A DNA stretch of 32,874 nucleotides, taken from an uncultured bacterium (GTDB taxonomy: Bacteria > Bdellovibrionota_C > UBA2361 > CALJRW01). Every line of letters begins with the position of its first letter. Position 1 is the first letter of the stretch. The notes under the pieces were generated by a model. It worked only from the letters and a program-made list of their open reading frames with translations. It had not been told where the DNA came from and searched no databases. Where the stretch lies: contig CALJRW010000014.1 of NCBI GenBank assembly GCA_937976335.1, positions 1 to 32,874 on the forward strand, read 5' to 3'. Shown piece after piece: positions 1 through 8,523 of this stretch. A program made the position numbers and the translations under genes.

Positions 1-435
<435 letters not shown>

Positions 436-1605
436 ATGAAGTTTATTTCGTCTAAAATTGCCAACACTCTAATTGCTACTACATTTCTTTCTCCTTTAGC
501 CTTATTTACTCTTCCTAAGCCAAATTTAAATGCAGCTGGTCTAAACGGCGCAGAAGCTTCAGGTATTGATTCTCCCATTTTTCCAATTAAAAAAGACCTT
601 CTTAGTCCAGAAACTGAATATAGAAATCTTAAAAGACAACTAAATATAACAACTGCTAGGTTAAATACTTTACTCACTCCAGCAAATAAAAGCTTTATTC
701 AAGAAAATATTGATGCTTTTAAAGGGCTAAATGCAAGTTCTTATAGTAAAAGACAAGCTTCTTATAGAATTCTTTTTCAGCTGGTTGAACAAGAAAGGTA
801 CGATATAGCTCTTAGTGTAGTTGAGTATTCTGAGAATGCGAATAATGCTGAAGTGAATTTACGTAGCAGTAGACTTATAAGAGAATTTTTATCAAGTGCA
901 ATGAAGCCAACTTTTGATTTTTTTACTTCTGATAATGCACAATTTTTCTTACAAGCATGCTTCAATGGAACAAATAGGGAGTACTTATTTGAAAAAACTT
1001 ATCAAAAAGAAAAAAGAAGATTTGAAGGTTCATTAGAAAATCATACAAAGCTTAGCAGAGAATCAGTTCTAGAAGATTTAGAAGAAATGCAGGCTTTTAT
1101 AGATACCTTCAAAAGAGAATATATGGATAAATATCTCTCTTTTCTAAAATTAAGATCGAAGTTTGAAAATCTTAACATTCCACCGGATAAGGAAAATAAA
1201 AGATATAGAGGCTATGGCAAGGTTGGTATTGAAATGCAAGTTTTAATTCAGACAAGTGATTTAATTTTAGACGATGAGGCGCATCTTGTGGATGAAATTT
1301 TATCATTTATAGAAAAATTATCACAATTTTATAGAGCTAAAAATAATAATAAAAACCTAAGCGATGCAGATAAACACATAATAGATGGAGAATATGAGGA
1401 TGTTCTTAAATTATTTTCTTGTACACTAGTGAACTCTCAAAGAAAGATGATCTGGAATCCTCGTGCAAATAAACATAATAAGGTTACGGCAGAGCCGGAA
1501 CAAAAAAAAGCAAGAGAGCGGCTTCTTCAAGCCTTAAAAGATATTCCAAATATTTCCGACAAAAATCTTAGTGATTTTTTTAAAAAGATGAGTGTCTCGA
1601 TTTGA
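436..1605 (+). CDS. hypothetical exported protein
   Basis: A 389-residue protein I do not recognise. The N-terminus has a Lys, a hydrophobic stretch (about residues 8-27) and a small/polar region rich in Ala and Gly, which looks like a Sec signal peptide; there is no lipobox Cys. The rest is Lys/Glu-rich and probably alpha-helical (residues about 50-389), with only two Cys and no catalytic motif I can name. The ATG at 436 gives the signal peptide directly. No convincing Shine-Dalgarno precedes it; the GGGAGG near 393 is too far away. It stands alone and converges with the adenosyltransferase gene. It is probably a periplasmic or surface protein of unknown role. Confidence 0.7.
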   Translation: MKFISSKIANTLIATTFLSPLALFTLPKPNLNAAGLNGAEASGIDSPIFPIKKDLLSPETEYRNLKRQLNITTARLNTLLTPANKSFIQENIDAFKGLNASSYSKRQASYRILFQLVEQERYDIALSVVEYSENANNAEVNLRSSRLIREFLSSAMKPTFDFFTSDNAQFFLQACFNGTNREYLFEKTYQKEKRRFEGSLENHTKLSRESVLEDLEEMQAFIDTFKREYMDKYLSFLKLRSKFENLNIPPDKENKRYRGYGKVGIEMQVLIQTSDLILDDEAHLVDEILSFIEKLSQFYRAKNNNKNLSDADKHIIDGEYEDVLKLFSCTLVNSQRKMIWNPRANKHNKVTAEPEQKKARERLLQALKDIPNISDKNLSDFFKKMSVSI

Positions 1606-1928
1606 GATTAAATTTTAGAGCTATTGTAATCATTATTAAAAAGGTCTGTCAGTCAAAGCCTTACTCATCAACAAAAAAATTTAAGTTTTTAGGAAAAACT
1701 CAAAACCTTAGCTCTCTCGCTACGAAACTAATATGAAAAAGCTCTAATAGTAAACTTCAGTAACTCATGAAACTCTAGAAACTCCTATCTCTCAATAATT
1801 TTTTCATTCAAAAAAAACAAAAATTAGTGAATATTAATCCTGTGTTTCTGTGGTTAGATAAAAAAACTTTAAAATCTCACATTTCCAGAACTTTAATAAT
1901 ATAGAAAGTCAAAATGCAAACGAATGTC
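1606..1928. other. convergent intergenic region with small hairpins
   Basis: A 323-base gap between two convergent genes. A perfect 7-bp inverted repeat, AGTTTTT-AGG-AAAAACT, lies at 1684-1700, but it has no T-run on the plus strand. The stretch 1770-1792 matches 19 of 23 bases with 14190-14212, the arm of a long hairpin after the sctV-like gene. No gene was found. Confidence 0.45.
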
Positions 1929-2492
1929 TTATTTCGAAGAAACCCAAAAAAATTCCTCCTCACCAGAATCAAATATATCTTTCCTAGATAAGGCAAATAA
2001 CAAATCGCTCAGGCGATTTAAATAAGCAAGGCCAATTCCAAAATCATTAGATTGACTTCGAAACGAAACAAGAGATCTTTCAGCTCTTCGACAAACGGTT
2101 CTTGCTAAGTGAAGAAAGCTATTTATTTCAGTGCCTCCTGGTAAAACAAAATTAGTAATAGGTGGAGTTTTTTCTTCTGCGTCATCAATCCAATCTTCGA
2201 TTTTTTTAATAGTTTTTTCACTTATAATTTCATTTTCATTAATTTTAGGATTTGCTATTTCGCTACCAAGATCGAAAAGATCGTTTTGTATTGAAGCCGT
2301 TATAGAAGAAAGAGCAGTATTTTTTGCTAATACGGCTTTAGTTCTTACAATGCCTAACACCGAGTTAAGTTCATCAATATCTCCATAGGTACAAACTCTT
2401 AAAGAGTCTTTTTTAGTTTTGGCACCACCAACTAATGTGCTGTTACCTCGATCTCCGTTTCTCGTATAGAGTTTTATTTTTTTTGAATCCAT
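1929..2492 (-). CDS. pduO: PduO-type ATP:cob(I)alamin adenosyltransferase
   Basis: This enzyme transfers the adenosyl group of ATP to cob(I)alamin to make adenosylcobalamin in the cytoplasm. At 187 residues it matches the PduO/MMAB family length. The family motifs are present in order: TRNGDRGNSTL near the N-terminus (ATP-binding loop), YGDIDELNSVLG at about residues 36-47, and the C-terminal LPGG followed by ARTVCRRAERSL and YLNRLSDLLFALSR. The Arg and Asp in these stretches bind ATP in known structures. The ATG at 2492 immediately precedes the family N-terminus; the upstream bases show no strong Shine-Dalgarno. It is a single-gene unit diverging from the PP2C gene. No cobalamin riboswitch or other B12 gene was seen nearby, so the B12-dependent partner must be elsewhere. 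Confidence 0.93.
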   Translation of the reverse strand: MDSKKIKLYTRNGDRGNSTLVGGAKTKKDSLRVCTYGDIDELNSVLGIVRTKAVLAKNTALSSITASIQNDLFDLGSEIANPKINENEIISEKTIKKIEDWIDDAEEKTPPITNFVLPGGTEINSFLHLARTVCRRAERSLVSFRSQSNDFGIGLAYLNRLSDLLFALSRKDIFDSGEEEFFWVSSK

Positions 2493-2814
2493 ACGAGGTA
2501 GCGTAGCAGAGGGGTATTCATAAGTTAAGCTGTCTTACATGGACAACTCTATTTAAGGACGCAGGTTAAATTAGTGTAGAAATTAAAAAGATTAATAAAT
2601 ATGAGTACTTAGTAAAACATAAACTTATAAAATCTAAACAGCATTCTATTTTTAACAAAAAATATCTAACTATTTTCCAGCTATGCAATTTTTTTAGGAT
2701 CTCAATGCGCATAAATGAATCTTAATAAGTGTAAGAAAATATGTGTAGTTTTTTAAGAAATTTACCGATGTTATGAAGAGAAGATAATTCGTAGCTATTT
2801 TAGATACTTATACA
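2493..2814. other. divergent intergenic region, probably with promoters
   Basis: A 322-base AT-rich gap between the divergent adenosyltransferase and PP2C genes. It must carry the promoter for the signalling/Tad block and one for the adenosyltransferase. I could not choose a convincing -35/-10 pair. No small gene, RNA gene or strong palindrome was seen. Confidence 0.5.
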
Positions 2815-3780
2815 ATGCTGATGGATGATTTAGAACAAACAGGAGAAGACAGAGCTCATTTTGATGAGGAGCTTACAGTTCCGGCTGCTATTACTGATAC
2901 TGGCTGTGAAAGGGAGCTTAATGAGGATAGATATGCAGTTATCGAATCAAACTCTGGCGTTGCATGGATAGTTTGCGATGGTATGGGTGGAGAATCAGGA
3001 GGGGAGCTAGCTGCTCAACTTGCTATTGATGGCATGAGAAGAGATCTTGAAAATCTCCCATCAAGAAATGCAACTAATGCTCTCAAAAGCGCAATTTTAG
3101 AAGCAAATAGAGTTATTGTTCTTAGAAGACAAAATAAAGCCTTTGCACAAATGGGAACAACTGTTGTTTCTGCTCTTTTTAGAGGAGCTCAAGTTGCAAT
3201 AGGTCATGTGGGTGATTCTAGAGCTTATTTAGTATCAAATTCAAATATTAGATTATTAACCAGAGATCATACTTATGTTCAAGAATTAGTTGATAAAGGA
3301 GAGATTAGTCCTGAAGATGCACTAGATCATGCTCAAGCTCATATTCTTACAAGAGCAATTGGATCTGAGCCTGGTCTTAAGGTTGATATAAAAAGAATGT
3401 GGATTTGGGATTCTGAACCAGGAGAAACTTCAGACGTTTTAGTGCTTTGTTCAGATGGATTGTATAGTCATGTTTCTGATGCTGAAATTTCTAGCACTAT
3501 AAATTCAACTACACCTCAAGAAGCATGTGTCAATTTAGTTGAACTTGCTAAAGAGCGTGGTGGCTTTGACAATATTACAGTTGCAGTAATTCCTTTAGAA
3601 GGGAAATTAAGAGAAGAAACCCCTCATGGTTACGAAGAAGTCGAGGCTTCAGCATTGTCTAATTTAAATAGAAAGAAAAAAAAGAACACACAAAGTTGGG
3701 GTAAATTAATTTTTGCAATGAGCTTGCTGTCTTTATTGAGTGCTTTATTGGCAGTAGCAGGGTATTTTTTGATGAAATAA
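2815..3780 (+). CDS. PP2C-family Ser/Thr phosphatase with C-terminal membrane anchor
   Basis: A metal-dependent phosphatase (PPM/PP2C, Stp/PrpC type) that removes phosphate from Ser/Thr. Metal-binding motifs are all present: RELNEDR with D38, CDGMGG with D55, GDSRAYL (D134), CSDGL (D214) and FDNITV (D252). The catalytic domain covers about residues 22-262. A basic linker (RKKKK near 287) leads to one transmembrane helix at about 297-319, which would keep the domain in the cytoplasm, anchored at the membrane. The start could be the ATG at 2815 or at 2821; neither has a clear Shine-Dalgarno. It is followed 21 bases later by an FHA gene and then a Ser/Thr kinase, so it most likely opposes that kinase. 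PpkA-Fha-PppA of type VI systems is a known arrangement of the same kind. Confidence 0.95.
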   Translation: MLMDDLEQTGEDRAHFDEELTVPAAITDTGCERELNEDRYAVIESNSGVAWIVCDGMGGESGGELAAQLAIDGMRRDLENLPSRNATNALKSAILEANRVIVLRRQNKAFAQMGTTVVSALFRGAQVAIGHVGDSRAYLVSNSNIRLLTRDHTYVQELVDKGEISPEDALDHAQAHILTRAIGSEPGLKVDIKRMWIWDSEPGETSDVLVLCSDGLYSHVSDAEISSTINSTTPQEACVNLVELAKERGGFDNITVAVIPLEGKLREETPHGYEEVEASALSNLNRKKKKNTQSWGKLIFAMSLLSLLSALLAVAGYFLMK

Positions 3781-3801
3781 ATTTTTAACTAGGAGAAAAA
3801 A

Positions 3802-4554
3802 ATGACAAACGAAGATGATATGAATTTTGAAAATACAAATGAAGAAGTATTAGAGGATTCAACTAATTCAAATGCTCCAAGAGCTAGAAATAAGACTGTT
3901 ATGCTTAGCCCTGATGTCACTGGTGAAGTTAGAGCTAGACTTGCTGAGGATCTACGTTTAAAGGCAGAAGAGGGAGTTCCTCAAATTCCTAGTTCTACCG
4001 GAGGAGAAATTGCTACAGCTGGTTCAGGTGTTTTCTTAAATGGGAATTCTGAAAAAACAACACAACCTTCATTAAAAAGCAGTTTTGGTGTAGGTCAAGG
4101 TGCTAATGCAAATGCATTTTCTCAACCTTCAAAGCCTGTTATTCCTACAGCTCCAGCACAAGATGCACAACAAGGTTTTGCTGAGGATGTTGATAGAGTG
4201 GTTTATAATAAAATAGGTAAGGTTGTCGCATTTCTTGTTTCTTACGATAAGGACGAAAAGGGAGATGTTTTTGAATTAAGAACTGGAAGAATGATAATAA
4301 CTTCTGAAATGGGCGGTACTGGAAATTATTTATATATAAAAGACGAATCTGTATCACAGATGCATGCAATCTTAAGAATTACAGAGGATTCTCCAGTTCA
4401 AGTTTTAGATCAATTGTCTGAACATGGAACTGTAGTGATAAGGCATGCAGATAGTGAAACTATTGAGCTCTCTGGTGATAAGAGTGAATTGTATCATGGT
4501 GATGTTTTAAAGTTTGGTGATAGAGCTTTTACTGTATGCATAATTCCAGAGTAA
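3802..4554 (+). CDS. FHA-domain protein
   Basis: FHA domains bind phosphothreonine peptides. The C-terminal part (about residues 145-250) fits the fold: GRMII, then SVSQMHAIL with the S185-x-x-H188 signature, then VLDQLSEHGT in the position of the usual N-G-T. The first 140 residues are low-complexity (Ser/Ala/Gln/Pro-rich) and probably disordered. They carry KTVML at 31-35, a plausible phosphorylation site (inference). A good Shine-Dalgarno (AGGAG, 3791-3795) sets the ATG. There is no signal peptide or membrane segment, so the protein is cytoplasmic. Lying between phosphatase and kinase, it is probably the phospho-dependent switch that links them to the Tad/SctV machine. Confidence 0.92.
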   Translation: MTNEDDMNFENTNEEVLEDSTNSNAPRARNKTVMLSPDVTGEVRARLAEDLRLKAEEGVPQIPSSTGGEIATAGSGVFLNGNSEKTTQPSLKSSFGVGQGANANAFSQPSKPVIPTAPAQDAQQGFAEDVDRVVYNKIGKVVAFLVSYDKDEKGDVFELRTGRMIITSEMGGTGNYLYIKDESVSQMHAILRITEDSPVQVLDQLSEHGTVVIRHADSETIELSGDKSELYHGDVLKFGDRAFTVCIIPE

Positions 4555-4588
4555 TTTACTAGGGTAATTTAATTAAGGAGTTTTAATT

Positions 4589-6034
4589 TTGAACGTGACT
4601 GATTCAATATCTGAAAATTCAAAAACTGCAAGGAGTTTATCTCCAGGAACTATTGTTGGTGGTAAATATGAGGTCATTAGATGCCTTGGACAGGGTAGTA
4701 TGGGCTTAGTTTATGCTTGTAAACATATTGAATTAGAAGGATTAATGGTTGCTTTAAAAGTTTTATTTCCAGAAGTTGCAGATGATAAGATTGCAGCGGC
4801 AAGATTTAGGAATGAAGTTGTTGCTTCATTAGGAGTTTCTCATCAAAACGTAGTACGAGCACAGGAATACATAAAAGATGGTGAGTTAGTCGCATATGCA
4901 ATGGAGTATGTTGATGGTGGAGATCTAGCTGATGTTTTAGGTAGTTCTGAAAGTGTAGAAATAAAAAAGGTAGTTGATATTTTATCTCAAATTACGGCAG
5001 GAGTTCAAGCTATACATGATTCTGGAATAGTTCATAGAGATCTGAAACCAGAAAATATTTTATTAACAAAAGAAGGTGAAGTTAAAATTACTGATTTTGG
5101 GATTGCTAGATTGGGAAGTGGTCCAAGATTAACTGAACATGGTGGCGTAGTTGGAACAATTGATTATGTTGCACCAGAATATATGCTGGAGTCGAAAGTG
5201 GATTGGCGTTCTGATATATATGCAATTGGTATTTTGTCTTATGAATTAGTCGCAGGCCAACCTCCATTTAGAGGGGATAGTGTATATTCTACAATGACAA
5301 TGAGACTCAAAACAGATCCTGAACCTCCAAGTAAACACAGATCAGATTGTCCAAAATCGCTAGATAAGATTATTTTAAAAGCAATGTCTAGAAAGCCTGA
5401 AGAGAGATATCAATCTGCTTCTCAAATGTTCTATGATCTGCAGTTAATTAGTAATCAATCTAAACAAGATTTGCGTTCAGGAGCATATCATCAACTTCCA
5501 CCACAAGCCGGTAATGATTACGTTGGTCCAGCACTTGGTGAGGATATGCAGAGTGTTCAAGTAGATGATTTAGAAGAAATTCCAACGACAAATAGAAGTG
5601 GATTAACTCAAGATTTAAGTCCTCGTGCCAATACAGTTAGAGATGCTTTGTTAAGCGATCTTCCAACTTCTATCTTTGATAGTCCAAATACTGCATTTCA
5701 ATCAAAAAAATCTGATAATGTTGAGGGAAGTAAAAGTGATACTGGTCATGTTGTAGAAAATAGTTTTGCAGAAATAGTTAATATTGAAGAATTTTATAAA
5801 TTTAGAAATGATCTTAGATCTAATGAAATAAAAGATACTTCCGATACAAGTGCTGATACCGATGAAATTTTAGAATATGAAGTAAATGAAACAGCATTTT
5901 CTACAAACGAAAATACTTTTTTCGGTAAATTTGCAGATTCTGCTTGGTTAGATATTGGTTTTTTAATTCTTGCAATGATTTTTGGTGTGGCTTTAGGTGT
6001 TATTATATTAAGAATGTTAGTGAGTGATTTTTAA
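4589..6034 (+). CDS. Ser/Thr protein kinase (PknB-like) with C-terminal transmembrane helix
   Basis: An active-looking eukaryotic-type kinase. The Gly loop is LGQGSMGLVY (33-42), the ATP Lys is in VALKVL (K57), the catalytic loop is HRDLKPEN (149-156), DFG is at 169-171 and APE at 195-197. The kinase domain covers about residues 26-290. A long, acidic, probably disordered linker follows. One transmembrane helix lies near the C-terminus (about 455-477) with almost nothing outside, so no PASTA or other sensor domain is present. The start is a TTG, preceded by AAGGAG with good spacing. It is 34 bases after the FHA gene and 9 before tadZ. Targets are probably the FHA protein and machine components (inference). 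Confidence 0.95.
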   Translation: MNVTDSISENSKTARSLSPGTIVGGKYEVIRCLGQGSMGLVYACKHIELEGLMVALKVLFPEVADDKIAAARFRNEVVASLGVSHQNVVRAQEYIKDGELVAYAMEYVDGGDLADVLGSSESVEIKKVVDILSQITAGVQAIHDSGIVHRDLKPENILLTKEGEVKITDFGIARLGSGPRLTEHGGVVGTIDYVAPEYMLESKVDWRSDIYAIGILSYELVAGQPPFRGDSVYSTMTMRLKTDPEPPSKHRSDCPKSLDKIILKAMSRKPEERYQSASQMFYDLQLISNQSKQDLRSGAYHQLPPQAGNDYVGPALGEDMQSVQVDDLEEIPTTNRSGLTQDLSPRANTVRDALLSDLPTSIFDSPNTAFQSKKSDNVEGSKSDTGHVVENSFAEIVNIEEFYKFRNDLRSNEIKDTSDTSADTDEILEYEVNETAFSTNENTFFGKFADSAWLDIGFLILAMIFGVALGVIILRMLVSDF

Positions 6035-6043
6035 GGGTTAGAT

Positions 6044-7363
6044 ATGAAAATTTTGATTGTTGATAATACGATGGAATCTCAGGCTTTTTGTGCAAAAAGA
6101 ATAGATGCCTTCAGTCAAAATGATATAGAGATGTTAGATTTGGTTGTTGAGACAACAACGCTAAATGAATATATGGAGTTCATTGATGACGTAGATGTAA
6201 TTATTCTTGGTTCAGGACTTGAGCAAGATGGAATTATGGCTGCTAGACAAACACTTGCAGCTATTCCTTGGATTCATATAGTAATGTTTGTTACTGACGA
6301 AGCATATGGTGGAGGTGCTTTTAGGGCGGCACATTCTGCTGGTGTTAGAAAAGTATTTCCCGATAGTGCAAGTCCTCTAGATCTGTTGCAAGAATTAGTT
6401 GCAATACATTCTGAGTTTAAAAGAGAGGGGAGAACTAAAGAAGGTAAGTTAATAGTAACAGTTCAAGCAAAAGGAGGAGTTGGTTCGACTTCAATCATAG
6501 CTTCGTTAGCTGAAGTTTGTAGTCATTTTAACAAAAGGACAATGCTTTGGGATTTAGATGTTGAAACTAAGGATTTGTGTAGAGCCTTAACTGTTTCAGG
6601 TCAAGAATCGCAAATTGTAAGTTCTTGGATTAATGGTGAATATGAACTATCAAAACAATCTCTTCAAGAAGCTTTAATTCCAATTAGTACAGATGTTTCA
6701 GTTTTAATGCCTCCTGATCAATTCGCAGAATCTTTGGATTTAGTATGTCACACTGATGGAATGGCTATAGCAACTCGAATCGCAGAACTTTCGAAGCCAC
6801 TATTTGACGTAATTTTAGTTGATACTGCTGGATCTATTGGTCCTGCGGTTGGTGGTTTACTTCAAATGGCTGATATAATTTTGGTAATTATAGATGATAC
6901 AGTTTTAGGATTAACTGCTGTTGAGTTTTATTTAAATAATCTTAAAAATCTTATTGGTAATACTGATAGAATTAAATTTTTAATTAATCCGTATACTGGA
7001 GCTCCTGTATCTGTATCTGAAATAGCCGAACAGCTAGAGCCTTCTCATAATTTAGGAACAGATTCCTGGACATTACCTATAATGCCAAACGATCCTAAGG
7101 GAGCAATGTGGGCTGGAAGTGGATATACGCTTTATAGTATGGGTTTAAAGAATACAGCGCAGATTTTAGAAGAAATAGCTGCTGGGCTTGGGCTTATTAC
7201 TTTACCTCCTGGTCATTTTGGAGAATATGATGATGGGGGGGCAGGAAATCGTAATGATGGTTGGTTCGCTAAAGTTTTTGGTAAGAAGAAGACGATAGAT
7301 AATGAAAGCTATGAAGAGCATTTGTCTGGATCAGATGATGGTTTTGAGCGGAATAGTGGTTGA
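6044..7363 (+). CDS. tadZ: TadZ/CpaE-like pilus localisation ATPase
   Basis: A 439-residue protein with the two-part TadZ/CpaE structure. Residues 1-125 look like an atypical response-receiver domain (MKILIVDN start, VIILGSG at about 52-58). From about 135 there is a ParA/MinD-type ATPase with a deviant Walker A, AKGGVGSTS (142-150), then LWDLDVE (168-174) and ILVDTAG further on. The Walker A keeps the first Lys (K143), but the usual GKT Lys is replaced by Ser, a change often seen in TadZ proteins. In known systems TadZ positions the Tad machine at a cell pole or focus. A short acidic/basic tail follows. An AAGGG overlapping the kinase stop codon serves as Shine-Dalgarno, so it is co-transcribed with the kinase. 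Confidence 0.88.
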   Translation: MKILIVDNTMESQAFCAKRIDAFSQNDIEMLDLVVETTTLNEYMEFIDDVDVIILGSGLEQDGIMAARQTLAAIPWIHIVMFVTDEAYGGGAFRAAHSAGVRKVFPDSASPLDLLQELVAIHSEFKREGRTKEGKLIVTVQAKGGVGSTSIIASLAEVCSHFNKRTMLWDLDVETKDLCRALTVSGQESQIVSSWINGEYELSKQSLQEALIPISTDVSVLMPPDQFAESLDLVCHTDGMAIATRIAELSKPLFDVILVDTAGSIGPAVGGLLQMADIILVIIDDTVLGLTAVEFYLNNLKNLIGNTDRIKFLINPYTGAPVSVSEIAEQLEPSHNLGTDSWTLPIMPNDPKGAMWAGSGYTLYSMGLKNTAQILEEIAAGLGLITLPPGHFGEYDDGGAGNRNDGWFAKVFGKKKTIDNESYEEHLSGSDDGFERNSG

Positions 7364-7432
7364 GACTGTTAAAGTATAGCAATCTTTAGTGTTATCAACT
7401 AGATAGGGTATTTAATTATATAGAGGTTTATT

Positions 7433-8320
7433 ATGGCGGGAAATTTTGGAGGTAGATCAAGGCAGGACGCAAGGTCTCGAGCTTTGTTAATTATCATGGG
7501 AGCAGGTTTTTTTCTTCTGCTGGTTTCTTTAGTACTAGTATTAGCATTCTACAAAAAAGGAGCTGATGGTGAAGGGAAGGTAGTAGTAGAAACTGTTAGT
7601 CCTGAATCAGATGTTAAAATGGTAGACGTATTAGTACCAGTAAATAATATTGACTCAGGCAATGAGTTAACTCCTAGATTGTTCAAAGTTGAGCAAAGAC
7701 CACAATACGGTCTAGATGATAGAGTTATTAAGAGCTTTGAGCAAATAAGAGGTTTTTATTCACGTTCTATGATTTTAGCAGGACAGCCACTTTATCAAGA
7801 TCATATTACGAATGTTAAACCAAACACAGTAGAAATAGAAATACCTGCAGGCTATAGAGCTGTTACTATAAGCGTAACTGAAACTGCTAGTGTTTATGGA
7901 TGGGCTCAACCAAATTCTCATGTTGATGTTGCATGGATTTCAAGAATTAGTGGTAAGCCAACACTTACAACAATCGTAGAAGACGCAATCGTTTTATCAG
8001 TTGATAGAATTACTGGAAATAGTGGTACTGAGCAAGATCCAGCTGCCAAAGTTCCAAGTACAGTAACTCTAAGTGTAAAAGCAGATGATGCGGATAGAAT
8101 TCATTTAGCCGAAGGTAGCGGTACTTTAAAGCTTTCTCTTAGAAATCCTGAAGATATTGGAGGAAGAAAGAGAGGCCCTATTGATATTAATACAATAATG
8201 CAAGGTGGTAGAAATAAAAACAAACCAGTTGATAGAAAACTTAGAGGGACTATCAAAATGGATGGTAAGGATTTTGGTATTACAGAGGATGGTGAATGGG
8301 TTCCTCTAAATGAAGATTGA
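7433..8320 (+). CDS. cpaB: CpaB/RcpC-like Flp pilus assembly protein
   Basis: A 295-residue protein with an N-terminal transmembrane helix (about 17-39) and a short cytoplasmic tail. A SAF-like domain then starts near residue 60 (DVLVPVNNIDSG, ...TPRLFKVEQRP). An RcpC-type beta-rich domain follows, with VEIPAG-like and VTISVTE stretches at about 140-160. CpaB/RcpC is periplasmic, inner-membrane tethered, and works with the secretin in Tad systems. GAGG at about 7423 gives good spacing to the ATG. It is followed by a 203-base gap before tadA, unusually long for this operon. No secretin gene is adjacent, although CpaB and the secretin usually go together. Confidence 0.88.
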   Translation: MAGNFGGRSRQDARSRALLIIMGAGFFLLLVSLVLVLAFYKKGADGEGKVVVETVSPESDVKMVDVLVPVNNIDSGNELTPRLFKVEQRPQYGLDDRVIKSFEQIRGFYSRSMILAGQPLYQDHITNVKPNTVEIEIPAGYRAVTISVTETASVYGWAQPNSHVDVAWISRISGKPTLTTIVEDAIVLSVDRITGNSGTEQDPAAKVPSTVTLSVKADDADRIHLAEGSGTLKLSLRNPEDIGGRKRGPIDINTIMQGGRNKNKPVDRKLRGTIKMDGKDFGITEDGEWVPLNED

Positions 8321-8475
8321 TAGGAATAAAAGTTTTTAACTTTTAAATTTATCATATACCTCAGCTTAGGCAGTTTTTAGCGAGGCTTAATAAATGCTGT
8401 TTATAGTAGAGGTTTGTATGTCAGTGGCATAAGCAATACTAATAAACTATAAAAAGCATTTTACGAAATGAAATT

Positions 8476-8499
8476 GAAGAATTAAGAGGTTAATTCTTC
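8476..8499 (+). promoter_or_regulatory. perfect 10-bp inverted repeat upstream of tadA
   Basis: GAAGAATTAA-GAGG-TTAATTCTTC is a perfect palindrome with a 4-base loop, 24 bases before the tadA start. It is not followed by a T-run, so it is not a standard terminator. It could be an operator or an RNA hairpin affecting processing or translation of the tadA message. Confidence 0.55.
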
Positions 8500-8523
8500 G
8501 GGTGGTTTTAAAAAGGTATTGTA

